From Caenorhabditis remanei (taxonomy: Eukaryota > Nematoda > Chromadorea > Rhabditida > Rhabditidae), in NCBI RefSeq assembly GCF_010183535.1, contig NC_071332.1, forward strand, positions 8,122,001 through 8,186,000: a stretch of 64,000 nucleotides of DNA. The letters run 5' to 3'. Positions 11,851 to 23,313 of the stretch are shown in pieces. The position numbers and the translations under genes are program-made. A model generated the notes under the pieces. That model did no database searches and had not been told where the DNA came from. It saw only the letters and a list, made by a program, of their open reading frames with translations. The first letter of the stretch is position 1, and every line of letters begins with the position of its first letter.

Positions 11851-13442
11851 CAGTGCGCGTCATAAAGATAGCCCCCCCTCCGATTATGTTGGTTCTGGCT
11901 CAGCCGTAAGTTTTCATGAAAAATGGATAACGTCATTCGATTTCTCGTCCAAAATAACCCCAGGGCGCAAAGTTTCATGAACCTCCTCCAAAAACTACGG
12001 ATAGACCATCGAAAATTCGAAAATTAAGCCGCGTCATAAAGATAGCCCCCCTTGAGAATTTTCAATTTATCGATAAATTTTCTCCGTTTTTTCACACTAA
12101 AACGTTTTCAAACAATAAAATTAGCGTTTTTACTGATGTTTTCTTATTTTTCTTCATATTTTTCTATTAAAAATTCTACTTTGAAGAGCCAGTTTGGGCT
12201 AAAAAGTCGAAAAATAGGGATTTCTGAAGGAAACTACCGTAACCGGTCGGTCAAGTAGAGGGAGCAATATTTTTGTATAGTAATTTACTTTCCTCGGTAC
12301 TAGTATGACTGTTTGGTCGCACTTTTGACTGGAATAAAGTGGCTCTGAATGCTCAGAGGTTTTCCTAATATGAATGATATTCACTTCGGGGGACAGTTTT
12401 GAGATTCTTCTCGATGAAAAAATCTTGAAAATCAGTTTTTAGGGAAGAATTTTTGAGAGAATTAGTAGAATCAATCATTTTGTTATTACCTTAAAATAAC
12501 TGAATTACTTTGACCGATTAGTGATAAGTACTAGCCATTCGAATTATGAGAATGTGCCCTGAATTCCCTGTTCACTGGTATTACACCGGATTTTGTGAGT
12601 CTTAGCCTGAGAAAGCAACTGTGTAATAAGAAACAACAAATGTTCGTATTGTTTCAAGGTTTCACATCCATTTGGGATAATTCTAAAACTTTTGAATCTT
12701 CTGTTGATTCGAGAACACAATGTTCTAGGTGAAGATAACATGATTATGATTTCGACAGCTATTACTTATGTGTACTCTGTCAAGATCTTTCGGAAATGTG
12801 TTGCTGGCCTTACAAAAGTCTATTAAAGTCATTCTCAAAAATACGATGCTTCAAAAACTGATTTTCAAGATTTTTCATCAAGAAGAAGCTCAAAACCGTC
12901 TCCCGATGGGAATATCATTCATATTAGGAAAACCTCTGAGCATTCAGAGCCACTTTATTCCAGTCAAAAGTGCGACCAAACAGTCATACTAGTACCGAGG
13001 AAAGTAAATTACTATACAAAAATATTGCTCCCTCTACTTGACCGACCGGTTACGGTAGTTTCCTTCAGAAATCCCTATTTTTCGACTTTTTAGCCCAAAC
13101 TGGCTCCTCAAAGTAGAATTTTTAATAGAAAAATATGAAGAAAAATAAGAAAACATCAGTAAAAACGCTAATTTTATTGTTTGAAAACGTTTTAGTGTGA
13201 AAAAACGGAGAAAATTTATCGATAAATTGAAAATTCTCAAGGGGGGCTATCTTTATGACGCGGCTTAATTTTCGAATTTTCGATGGTCTATCCGTAGTTT
13301 TTGGAGGAGGTTCATGAAACTTCGCGCCCAGGGGTTATTTTGGACGAGAAATCGAATGACGTTATCCATTTTTCATGAAAACTTACGGCTGAGCCAGAAC
13401 CAACATAATCGGAGGGGGGGGCTATCTTTATGACGCGCACTG
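11851..13442. mobile_element. Large palindromic DNA element with two nested terminal repeats, flanked by TA
   Basis: A 1,592 bp inverted repeat. The outer end CAGTGCGCGTCATAAAGATA at 11851-11870 is mirrored exactly at 13423-13442, and TA flanks both ends (11849-11850, 13443-13444), consistent with a Tc1/mariner-type insertion. The motif GCGTCATAAAGATAGCCCCC also occurs a second time inside each arm (12031 onward, and mirrored at 13241-13261), so each arm carries two terminal-repeat-like copies about 175 bp apart. The arms match nearly perfectly for roughly 550 bp: two 68-codon open frames on opposite strands (12052-12258 and 13034-13240) would encode peptides differing at one residue. Similarity then declines toward a unique centre of about 12480-12810. 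No transposase is encoded. Confidence 0.85.
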
Positions 13443-14914
13443 TAGGTATTCCTCTTTTATATTCATCTTTTAAGTTACTCGAAATTTAAAAAAAAAAAAG
13501 AGAATTCAGATTAAAAAATTGTCAAAAAATTCAAAAAATTCCAGTTTTCCAGAGGGGTTTTGGGTCGCAGTTTCGAAGATCGAAAACTTTTTTTTAACTT
13601 TAAAAGCAGCGAAACTTTGAAATAGGTATTTATTTCTAACTTATTTTTTCCTTTTTATTTATTTTTTATAAGTCTTAATACTTTAAATGAGAACAAGTTT
13701 GGAAGTAACAGTTACATCCCACGTATAACCGCCTTCTTTTCATTTAATCCGGAAATCTAGATCACAGATGAAACTCCATCCACTAGCTCCGCCCCTATCT
13801 CTTATCTCAAATCGAATAAAATCACTCGAGAATCCTTCATTCAATCCATGTAATCTGACTGATTATCCAGATTACATTGTCTTCTTTGTTTGTCGAAGAG
13901 GAGCCGCTGGTACAGTAAAGAGAAGAAAACGGGAGCATTGTTTGCCACACTACACGACTTTTAACTCTCTAAAATCGTTCCTCAAGAGTTTTTCTCAGGA
14001 GGATTTCCACGAGATATGATTCACTTCGAGACTATCTTTGCGGAGGTTTCTTTTCGAGCGAACGGCGGTATGTCTTTTGCAAAAAGTTAGAACTGTACTT
14101 TGTATTTTGAGAATTGTTCTATCGAATGAGATTTTTTTTTAGATCACAAGTATCGAATGATCGGGCGTATAATTTAGAGCTCATGATTAAATATTAGAAA
14201 AATAATGACAACTTTGTCCAAACTTTATTTGAAAACATTTAATGCTCCAAACGACAAGTTATTTACTAATTATTTTTTGTTGGTAGAAGAAATTTGTGTC
14301 ATGAACAATTTTCAAATATTTGAGTTACTGACGGAATTGATGAAGTTTTCCTAACCTTCATTTGTGTTGTTGATGTTTTTGTTTCGTCTGGATTAGATAA
14401 TTGATTTCACAGCTTCTGAAAATTTGTAATTTTGGCGATAAGCTATTCTTAAACTGTTCCATCCCAAAACTGTCCCTTTCCAGAACTATACATTTACAGA
14501 ACCGCTATTTCAAGGTTGAATGAGGTTTTCAGAAAAATTACTGTTCTGAGAAGGGATAGGAAGTTCTGAAAATGCTTACCACTGAAACTTCAACTGTTCC
14601 TTGAGTGGAAATGTTTTTTTGACACCATGGAACATTCGATGACTTCTCAAAATCTTTTTAGTTTGAAAAATTCGAAACGATATTTGTAAAGTTTATAGCA
14701 TAGGCAGTTTTCTTGTTTCAGATTGAACACATGCCGCTATCTTTTCTTTCTTTCCTGAAAAACTCAATAAAAATAAACTTCACAATTCTACAGTGCTGTT
14801 CTGAAAAAAACTTCGCCATCATGTGGATTCCACTCTAGATTTCAGTTTTGAGAAGAAGAAAAAACAGAACCAACAAAGCTTCCCCTTCAATACGTTTATA
14901 TTTCAGACTTTCAG
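13443..14914. other. Gene-free interval upstream of the GST-like gene
   Basis: Mostly AT-rich, with no supported exon. Around 14497-14510 the sequence TTTACAGAACCGCT is identical to the left end of the MITE at 9619-9632, so a fragment of that family may be present. The interval ends with two acceptor-like sites (14904-14906, 14912-14914) before the ATG at 14915. Confidence 0.4.
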
Positions 14915-17900
14915 ATGTTTTGGAAAAAGAAATCGAAATCAAAATCATCATTGGCCTCAACACCAATCAAAGCGACCTCTCTACCAACAATTAACGAAGT
15001 AAGTCATCTTTTTCACATTTGTTTTTTCTTTTTCGTCGGAAAACTTAAAAAGAAAGAAACATTCTCTAAAAAAAACTCGTCGTCTTCTCATCTCATTTTT
15101 TCATTTGAAATCCAATCCAAAATGTTTGTGAGAGAGTATACGTGTGTGGCGATAATAAACGATCATCTCTCTCTTTCACACCTGAGTCTCTTCCATCTTC
15201 TTTTTCTTTTTTCTTCTCCAACAACCTATGATGTCTTTTTGACGTTCTTCCCACCGCTTTGCCGCTTCTTATCACTCATTTGTTTGTTTCCATTTGATGA
15301 TGTACTATCAAACCGGAGAGACAAATGACACAACGAATCAGTTGCAACCTACGTTTTTCATTCTTCGTGTAAACATTGGTTTTGATCGAACGGCGGAACG
15401 TCTAACAATTCTTTTTAGTTTCCCTTTGACTCCCTTTCACTCATTCTCCAGATCTTCTCACAACTTAAGCAAATATGCTGGCTCTCTAGATTACCTTATC
15501 TGTGTGTCTTTTCAAGTAATTTCCGTTCTCAAACACTGAAAACCATCTCAAAATTCTCTCATTCCTATTGTCTTCTATTTGAGAACCCGTTTCTCTCTTT
15601 TCTCTTCTTTTCCGTCTTTCTGCAATGAATCATTTTGATTTATTCTCTATTCCTATTTATTCCTTTTTCTGTATCCCATTCAAATGAATTTATGTGTTTC
15701 ATTCCTTTTTCTCTTCATACGGTTATTTTTGATTTTTGCACGATTCTTGTTTTGCAGTCTTTTGATCAGAGACTGTAGAAGTAAGAGAAAAATAACAATA
15801 TCGTCTACAAGAGACACCTTCTTTTATTCTCACATTGAGATATACTTCAATTTTGTTGTTTCCTATGCAAAAAAACGAAAACCACTCTCCGACTACTGTA
15901 ACTTCCATTGACACATTTATCTTTTATGTAATCTACTAATTCGAAAACATGGAAATCTCGAAGATAGGAATATTCTAACTTCTGAATTCTCCCTTTAATA
16001 TGTCCTTCGCCTTTTCTCATTGTAATCTCTTACAATATCTAAACATTCTAAACTTCTCCACCCCTCACTTCTTCTCCTTCTTCTCTTCAACTACTACTTC
16101 TAACCCTTCCCATATAAATATTTGCGTGCCATGTCATTACATGTATCTATGGTGTTTAGTGTTCAATGTCGCTCGACTTTTTTGTCCTTTTCCGATCGAT
16201 TCGATTCGTGTCTCTCTCAATTCGCCTATTTTTTCCCTCTTTTTCTCACCCTCACTCCTCCAATTTCAGTTTATTTCTCTCATATTTCCGTCAAACTTTG
16301 TCAGTTGTGAAAAAGAAAAAGCGAGCGGTTTTTTCTGCTCTAAACATAACTCCTCTTCTGAGATACCAATTGGTTTCAAGCTGGAAGAATCATTGTTATT
16401 TTTCATCTTACTCCCTACATTCCAACTAGCTTTCTGCTGGAGTAACTCCATAGATTGATCTCAATTTCTATTTGTTTTCTTTTTTTTTAAATAAAGAAAT
16501 CACCTCGAATTAGCATCAATAAGATTGATAAGTGTACCCAAAAGAACAGTTGTTCTTCCAAATCAAATTAACTTTTTTCCTTCTTCTCCAATCAGAAATC
16601 AACCTATTCTGCGGAGAAAAAGTGTCACTTTTGAAACTGAACTGATGTTGATGGATGAGTTGGAAAGGGAGGTTGAAGGGTTATTCAGGAGTATAATCTC
16701 AAAAGAAAAAAGCCAATTGGCTATTCAATTGATTTTGTTTCGACACAAGTTTTAAAATTGGATTTGATCGTTGGAGTATAGTTATGATTTGTACAGAAAA
16801 ATTTATTTCGCTATGTTTTCTAGATTTTTCTTTCCAAAAACGGAGGGAATGCTTAGAAACAGAAAAAAAGAGTAAACATGAGGAAAAGTGCTAGGTGACC
16901 GAATTTTTGCAATTTCTCGGCCATCAAAATACTTACTTTCAATATAAAAATCCTGGAGGAGTTCTTGACAATCAAGGAAGTCTTTCAGTAGAAAAATAGC
17001 ACAAAGAAATTTGAAAAAGCGAGAAAAATCTTATCCAATCCGATAAAAAATCGGCACTGAAACACACAAGTAGGATCTAGAAGAATGGCAACTGCAATCC
17101 TGCAGGTGTCGCCCAAAACACGATTGAGCCGCTTGATTTTTCTTGATCATTTCCTCACTGACCGTGGCAAAATAGTGTTGGAAATTAGGAGACGCAGACA
17201 AAGATAAATGAGTTCCGTCGAGTTTTCCATCTTCCTCTCATTCTTCATTCAGCTCGGTTTATCCTAAAAATTCATTGTAAAAAAGAAGAGAAAATATATC
17301 AAAAATGACTCCAAGAGTAAATCTTCAGTATTCTATTTCCTATGCACTTTCTCCCAAATTTGTGGTTGGTTATTCTGATTTTTGTTTAGTTTTTATCTAT
17401 TTCAGAAGAAGATTTGAATCTGATGTTTAATAAATTTGAATTATTTCAGAAGTCTTCCAGTAGTGGACGTCATCTCAGCGTTTCAGTCAGTCAAACTACA
17501 CAAAAGAACTTCGTGAGTTTTCAGAATTCTCTGCTGAAATTCAAGAATATTTCATTCCTGCCAAGCCCTATTCAGTCGAAAAAGAAAATGGACACAATGC
17601 ATGGATTTCTGGTTCCAACCTACACTTTACATGATTTTGACGACGGAGAAGAGTGTAAAGTTGTCCGGATGATCTTCCAAATGTCCGGTGTTCCATATGA
17701 ATTCAAACATGTTCATCGTGACGACTACATTCTCGAAGGTTCGTCTTTTCCTGTTATATATTTACCAAAACAGTAGTTTTATATTTCAGATTACCCGTTT
17801 TATGCTCTTCCTGCTCTCGATATGAACGAAAGAAAGTATGGAAGTGTTTTGTCGATTTGCAGACATTTGGCATGGAGATACAGTAAGACTCTAATTTTGT

Positions 17901-18670
17901 TATGCAATTTTTGATTATGTTAAAATTTCAGATTTGTCTGGAAAGACTGCATATGAGGATGCACAAGTCGATGATATCGCTGAAAAAGTGTTCGAAGTCA
18001 GAATGAAAATCAAGAACTGGATTGATCATATTGAGCATGCTGCAGATCATGCATGTGATGTAAGAAAGCTTTTTTCTTGTGTTTCCGAACGAAAATATGT
18101 TTTGAAACGCCACAAAGCCTCTCCAGGACATCGAATTCAACCTTTTTATTTGCAGGAAGATTGTACAGAGGGCACAGCCGCCCGTCTGCTGACCGACACA
18201 CTATTCCCTTGCCTCGAGCGAGTGTTGAAGGCAGCGCCCTCTTCATGGCTAGTCGGACACACAGTAAGTTACGCGCGCGTAGCGCAGGCGGTTAGAGGGG
18301 CGCACTGCGGTTTGGCCGTGTTTCTGCCCTCTAGTTCGGCACCCGAGCGGTGATGAATGCACGTATTGCTCTGACACCTCTTATGTTAGCGGTAAATTTC
18401 CGTGCCGCGATGAGTCCACTTGGATCTCTGAGCTCTTTTAGACTATTTTCAGTTTATCAGAAGTTACAAATATCACATGAACAATGTTTTCAGATGACCT
18501 GGGTCGATCTCTTGGTTGCATGCCTCGTGAATCCGATAATCTACCATCGTCCAAAACTTCTTCAGGATTTCCCACTGCTTTACTTGCACAATGAAAAGGT
18601 TGCACATCATGACGACCTTGTAGGATTTTTATACCATGTCAGAACTCGTAAATTTCAAGACAAAAAGTAA
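14915..18670 (+). CDS. Sigma-class glutathione S-transferase-like protein with N-terminal extension
   Basis: Exons 14915-14998, 17450-17738, 17790-17882, 17932-18059, 18156-18263 and 18494-18670 join in frame to 292 residues. The GST fold starts near Met75 (17588): residues PTYTLHDF align with the sigma-class start where a catalytic Tyr is normally followed by Phe; here that Tyr is Asp90. Later blocks are typical: GVPYEFKHV, YALPALD, SVLSICRHLAWRYNLSGKT (the SxAIxRYLA region) and AYEDAQVDDIAE. The C-terminal WVDLLVACLV corresponds to the all-helical domain. About 74 basic, Ser-rich residues precede the domain, unusual for a cytosolic GST. A shorter start at 17588, or an alternative first exon at 17305-17316 (MTPR) in the same phase, is possible. 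The first intron is 2.45 kb. A poly(A) signal lies at 18770-18775. Confidence 0.8.
16596..16690 (+). other. Possible unplaced coding exon in the long GST-gene intron
   Basis: A CTTCTCCAATCAG acceptor at 16583-16595 is followed by an open frame with protein-like composition (RRKSVTFETELMLMDELERE) and a possible GTATAAT donor at 16691. The needed phase does not match the neighbouring GST exons, so it may belong to an alternative transcript or be chance. The wider open frame runs 16525-16755. Confidence 0.2.
18271..18350 (+). repeat. tRNA-derived SINE-like or tRNA-pseudogene fragment in an intron
   Basis: A GC-rich island inside an otherwise AT-rich intron (18264-18493). TAGCGCAGGCGG at 18280-18291 fits the RNA polymerase III A-box consensus TRGYNNANNNGG. 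About 40 bases further on, AGTTCGGCACCC (about 18333-18344) resembles a B box (GGTTCGANNCC) with one key base changed. I cannot fold it into an intact cloverleaf, so a degraded tRNA or tRNA-derived repeat is more likely than a working tRNA gene. Confidence 0.45.
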
Positions 18671-18769
18671 ATGACTGTGAACTCTGTTCATATTTTCTTT
18701 TTTTATTGCATTTTATTAAATTTCAATTTTAAACCGGTTGTATTCTATCTTTTTGATATATTCGTGGAC

Positions 18770-18775
18770 AATAAA
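18770..18775 (+). terminator. Candidate AATAAA poly(A) signal of the GST-like gene
   Basis: AATAAA 100 bp after the GST-like stop codon, before the next plus-strand gene starts at 18947. Confidence 0.5.
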
Positions 18776-18946
18776 GAGATTAGAAATTTTCAAGAATTCG
18801 AGAAACTGCCACGAATAAATTCCACGTGACATTTTACTTTTTAGAACTTTTCCAAAAGGATGGGATCAATTTCAATACCGAATTTGTTTGAATAGTTCTA
18901 TTTCATTGCTAACTTTTGTGGACAATTTCACGATTACGAGAAGAAA

Positions 18947-20083
18947 ATGAGCTTGTCGAAGGAACGCAAAAGTTTAGACTTGGATGAAGAGAATGAGTCA
19001 TCGTCGACGAATTACTTGCGTTCTCAATGGACCGTTTGTGTGAAATCGGTCAAAATGTTGAAGAAAGTGACTGTTATTATGAGAAGTGCCGAGAGAGTTG
19101 ATCGAGTTTTCGGATCTGCTTGGCTCCAATCGGAGAAATATATGACTAAAGTGAGAAATTATTTTTTCAGTCTCTACTCATATCAGAATCCCTTCAGATC
19201 TATGCGAATGATACGAATGTCCCAAAAGGAGCCACTCTTCATCCCCACTTCTACCATTTCAACCCACCAATCACTAATATGGGTACTGTTTATCCTGAAT
19301 ACCTGCCCAATCTTCTCTCGAATCTCAGGAAAATACACGTCTCAACTCATCGGTCGTGCTCTTCGTAATCGTGGAATCGAACCAACTGTCATCTTCTGTT
19401 CTCCAACTCTACGAACTCTTCAAACTGCAGCGGCCATCGCGAAATCGACTGGGGCAAGAATTCTCGTTGAACCGGGACTCTTGGAGCCAATCGAATGGTA
19501 TCGTAAAGCTGGTGCCAAGCAATTACCAGATTTTCTCGACGATGTTTTCGATTTCCCTCAAGTTGACAAAACATAGTGAGTGGTGAAGCTTTTTCGATTG
19601 AGAATTCATAAATTTGGATTGTTTCAGCAAGCCAATCTTCACAATGCATGAATTCAGCAGCATGTTCGAGGCGAAGAGTCAGGATCAGTGCATTCAACGT
19701 ATCATGCTTGTCGTCAAAAAGTTCGTTTCAAACAATAGAAGGCCCCTATTTTCTTATTTTTCAGTATTTGTGTGATTCAACGTGATACTCCAGCTTTGAT
19801 TGTCGGTCATGCTGTTACTATGGATGTGGCATCTCGTATCGGACAACATGGTGACACGTTGAGCGTTGAACAAATGGAAGATTTGACGTCCTATGAAGAT
19901 TCCACGTACCCATCCGATCCGAGTGAACAAGCAGCAAAATTGGAAATGGGAGTTCGTTACCCGCCATCGAGTGTGATGGGATTAGTTCGTAGCAATGATT
20001 CTCCGCCACATGTTCTCAAGACTGTGCCTGACTTGATTCCACCACTTTCGATGGGACCGTTTACTAATAGAATTCTGCATTGA
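18947..20083 (+). CDS. Histidine-phosphatase-fold protein (UBASH3/TULA-like PGAM domain), catalytic His missing
   Basis: Exons 18947-19150, 19198-19282, 19329-19575, 19628-19720 and 19765-20083 give 315 residues. The fold matches the 2H-phosphatase domain of UBASH3/STS proteins: an N-terminal motif followed by ERVDRVFG, YTSQLIGRALRNRG, the conserved CSPTLRTLQTA block (Arg125), LVEPGLLEP, and IVGHAVTMD carrying the second core His (His225). In active enzymes the first motif is R-H-G-E-R; here it reads R46-S47-A48-E49-R50, so the phospho-accepting His is replaced by Ser. A regulatory pseudophosphatase, or binding without hydrolysis, is the natural inference. It starts 277 bp after the GST-like gene on the same strand; no strong acceptor precedes its ATG. 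Confidence 0.82.
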
Positions 20084-20377
20084 AATTGTATTAAAGAAAA
20101 TGAAAGTTTACAGAAGTACTTATAGAATTCTATTTTCTTTGAAAACGACCTGTTTATGAACCGTATTTTACATGATAAAAGTGATGGCTAAATGGGGGTT
20201 TGGGTTATAATACTTGCAGTCGTTTCTACAAAGAATCTTGGAAATCATCACGCCTTTTCGATAGTAACGACTGCATGCGTCAATATATTACAGTAAGAAA
20301 GGGTTATGAAAGATAGGTGGAAGGAAAAGAAAAAGGCACAAAACTAATACTTACTACACGAAAAATAGACCAAAAAT

Positions 20378-22558
20378 CTATGCTTCACTTGTACCAAAGA
20401 CAGTCGCTTTTGGCTTATGGGTTAATGGAGTCGATGAAAATATTCTGGAGCTGGGAGTTATTCCAAACATCTGCTGGCCCAGTGACAAATCGCATGGATC
20501 CGTTCTCGCCGTTTCGACGTTCTGAATGTTAGTCTATTGATAGGTAACATTTTTTTTGTTTTTACCGATTCTTGACTGTCTGCTCTATCCACAGAATGCA
20601 ATGGGAGAATATCAAATTCACTGATCGATTCATTTCTCGACGCTTTCAGAGATCGAAGCACCTCTCTCTTCGAGCGAACATCCGGATCATATGGAACCAC
20701 TGTCACTTTTCCGTATCGTTTCCTGAACCGAGGTAGTCGCGTTTTGATGGTGTGCCGGATTGTGAAAACTACGGCACCGACGAGAATAGCGAGGAAAAAT
20801 AGTGACAGAATAGTGAGCGCTGGAAAACCGGATGTTTATAGTTTCTCAAAACAGTAAAATAACTTACCGATAGCTGAAAAGTTCGCCTTTCCGGTAAAGA
20901 TATAGCACCCCCGGAATGCAAGTACGAAGAAGAAGAGTAGAAAAGCGAACAAGAATACGTAACAGACGTGTTGAATGGAGTAACGTCGACAGAAGTCGCC
21001 GAATGAACCGTATCTGTAGTATCGATACTTGACTCCACACCATTCACATGTTTTCTCTTGTTTCAAATGTTCACTGATACATCCGTGATGAACAAGAAAA
21101 CCGCAGAAACATGGACGAATCAGCTTTGCGTTATTTCGTTCCGACCATTCTGGGTTTTGATATTTCTGGTTTTGGCACAATGCACACGAGTTAGCGGCTT
21201 CCAACTGTTTTGGAGAGCTTGTTGATGCTTTGCTCGACATGAACAATAGTCGTCCCGATGTGCTTTTGGAAGGAGAGAGAGATTGTCGCGGTGTTGTCTG
21301 TAATAATAAAAATAAAATGATTTAGTTGACACAACAAAAATCAGAGAATTTTAAAAAACTATGTCATGTTTTTATGGTGACGCCCACTTTACCTGTTCCG
21401 GTCGGTACTTTTGATGACATTGACTGCAAGTGCCTCCGAAAAATGTCTCGTTGTCGATGGCGCACGTTGTATGAACGAACACTCTGAAATTAAAGACATT
21501 TAGTTTCCAAGGGGTGGAAAAGATAATATCAAGACTGTTTTCGTCATTTTCGAAACGAGACAGAAATCATGACACTCGTGACGATGTGAAGACTGTCGAT
21601 AGATTGAAATTTAAAAGGTCTGACAGCAACATAGGTAAACTTTAAACTTAGAAAAGGTAAATTCAATTCATATCAAAAGAAAACGCTTCTTTATGCAATT
21701 TTGTTTTAGAGAGGTGATCATTCACTCGACTGTTCCAAAGAATACTTTTATCGAAGTGCTTCACTTACAATGGACAATGACAGGGCTTGACGAAGTTGGG
21801 TACAGCTCCACTGATCTTATTGAAACATAACAAACAACAAATGGAAGTGTCAGCAGGAAGGATGCTTGTCTGAAAAAGGGGAAATTGAAAAAACGTGAAC
21901 AGAAAAGAACATGCAGACAAGAATGAGAATTGATTCAAAAATTGAATGTGGACGTATAGTTTGAATACATTTGTTGGTTAAATAGACAGGAAAAATTTAG
22001 AATGAAACGATGTTAGCTCATATGAAGACTTTTAAAAGAAATAAACATAAAATATTAATATATAATCTTGTCAGCAGAAATTAGATTAATATTTTCAACA
22101 GAAAAAAACCAGTAGATTACATCTCAGGGGATTAGGACAATTGTTGTTCACTTCTAGAACTAAGTTGATACAGCAGATAAAAATTCTTCAATTGTTTTCT
22201 AGAGAATTGATTAATTGTTGCAAGGAAAAGTTCACATCGACCATGATTTCACAAACCGACTATTTCGGGTGGTTAGCGGATTAGCACTAGACACCGATGA
22301 CGTAACATACCATCGACGGTACTTCTTGAATTGTCGAAAGTAGCGGCGGATCGCGTCGTTTCCGGCCGTGCATCAGTCTTTTTGATGTCGCTGATGGGAA
22401 ACCAACAAAATTTTTCTGAAATTGAGTATTGTATTTAATTTAGAAAAAATAAAGATAGAAAAAACACCGACCTCTTCTTCTGTCGTCGACGCCGTCACAG
22501 TTTCTTCATCGTGTGGGACAGCGGATATATCGGCGGGAAAGTATCCCTCCGCATCCAT
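20378..22558 (-). CDS. Membrane protein with two RING-CH (MARCH-like) zinc fingers
   Basis: Seven exons on the minus strand, in transcription order 22558-22472, 22415-22311, 21869-21769, 21483-21393, 21297-20868, 20819-20566 and 20521-20378, give 403 residues. The first RING-CH is spliced from two exons: C76-x2-C79, C94-x-C96, H102, C105, C117-x2-C120. The second starts at C166-x2-C169 and continues with PCFCGFLVHHGC and CEWC. Two hydrophobic helices follow (about 240-265 and 272-292), so the fingers probably face the cytosol, as in MARCH-type E3 ligases. The tail is basic and Ser-rich. The last 44-base intron (20522-20565) is inferred from GTAAAAAC and CTAACATTCAG; reading through it also stays open and would end at 20458. 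CTCTCAG directly precedes the ATG. A similarly built protein lies at 53879-55674. Confidence 0.82.
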
Positions 22559-22561
22559 CTG

Positions 22562-23313
22562 AGAGAAAGAGAGATAAAAAATGAAAGTGGAAGCAAGGTG
22601 ATAAGTGATTAGTTAGCGATGTTGATAGTGATTTGATACAAGATGTATCGACAAATGGAATCAATCGAGAAACGAAAGAAAATTATTTCTATAGGAGTAA
22701 AATTCACGAAAGAGTGACCGTTCAGTGAGAAAATCATATTACATTATTTAGTGAAAAACTGGCGAAAATGCACACAATGCATGTTACAGGGTGCTTTGAA
22801 TGCAGTTATGCTCCGAAATTCTGGAACACCACACTTTTGCATTCTCTGTTGACTAGTTGCGATACTTATTTTTTGAATAATGTTGTAAAACGAATAACAT
22901 TCAAAATATTTACGGAAAATCATCGATTACGCATGAGCTGAAATTGCTAAAACAGTTGTTTCAGTGGTTGAAAAATGAGTTCTCATGCGCTGCGGTCTAC
23001 TGTAACCTAAGCGTTGTGTGAGGATCAATACAAAATGCGTTCATGCGCCTTTAATATTTTTGTATTAGTGAACGCAAGGAGGCTCTCATTCCAGTTCTCC
23101 TTCTCATTCTTCCTGTTCAATCTCCAGTTAAAAAATGTTTTCGTCGAATAATGTTTATGTTTTAATTCTTTTTGAACTAGACGTTATTGATTATTCCCAC
23201 GACTACAATTTAGCTCTTTGAAATATTGTTCATTTCGCCTCGTAACTTCACGTGTATTTCTTCAACTCTGTTCATTTTCCAGTCTCTGTCACTACGTATT
23301 CCACGACTTGAAC
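22562..23313. promoter_or_regulatory. Divergent intergenic region between two genes
   Basis: About 750 bp between the minus-strand RING-CH gene and the plus-strand repeat protein, presumably holding both promoters. A loosely symmetrical pair, CGCATGAGC near 22930 and CTCATGCGC near 22983, is visible. No gene is supported. Confidence 0.4.

Noticed and set aside
12052..13240. Two nearly identical 68-codon open frames on opposite strands
   Set aside because: They are mirror copies produced by the palindrome, lack coding character, and encode no transposase.
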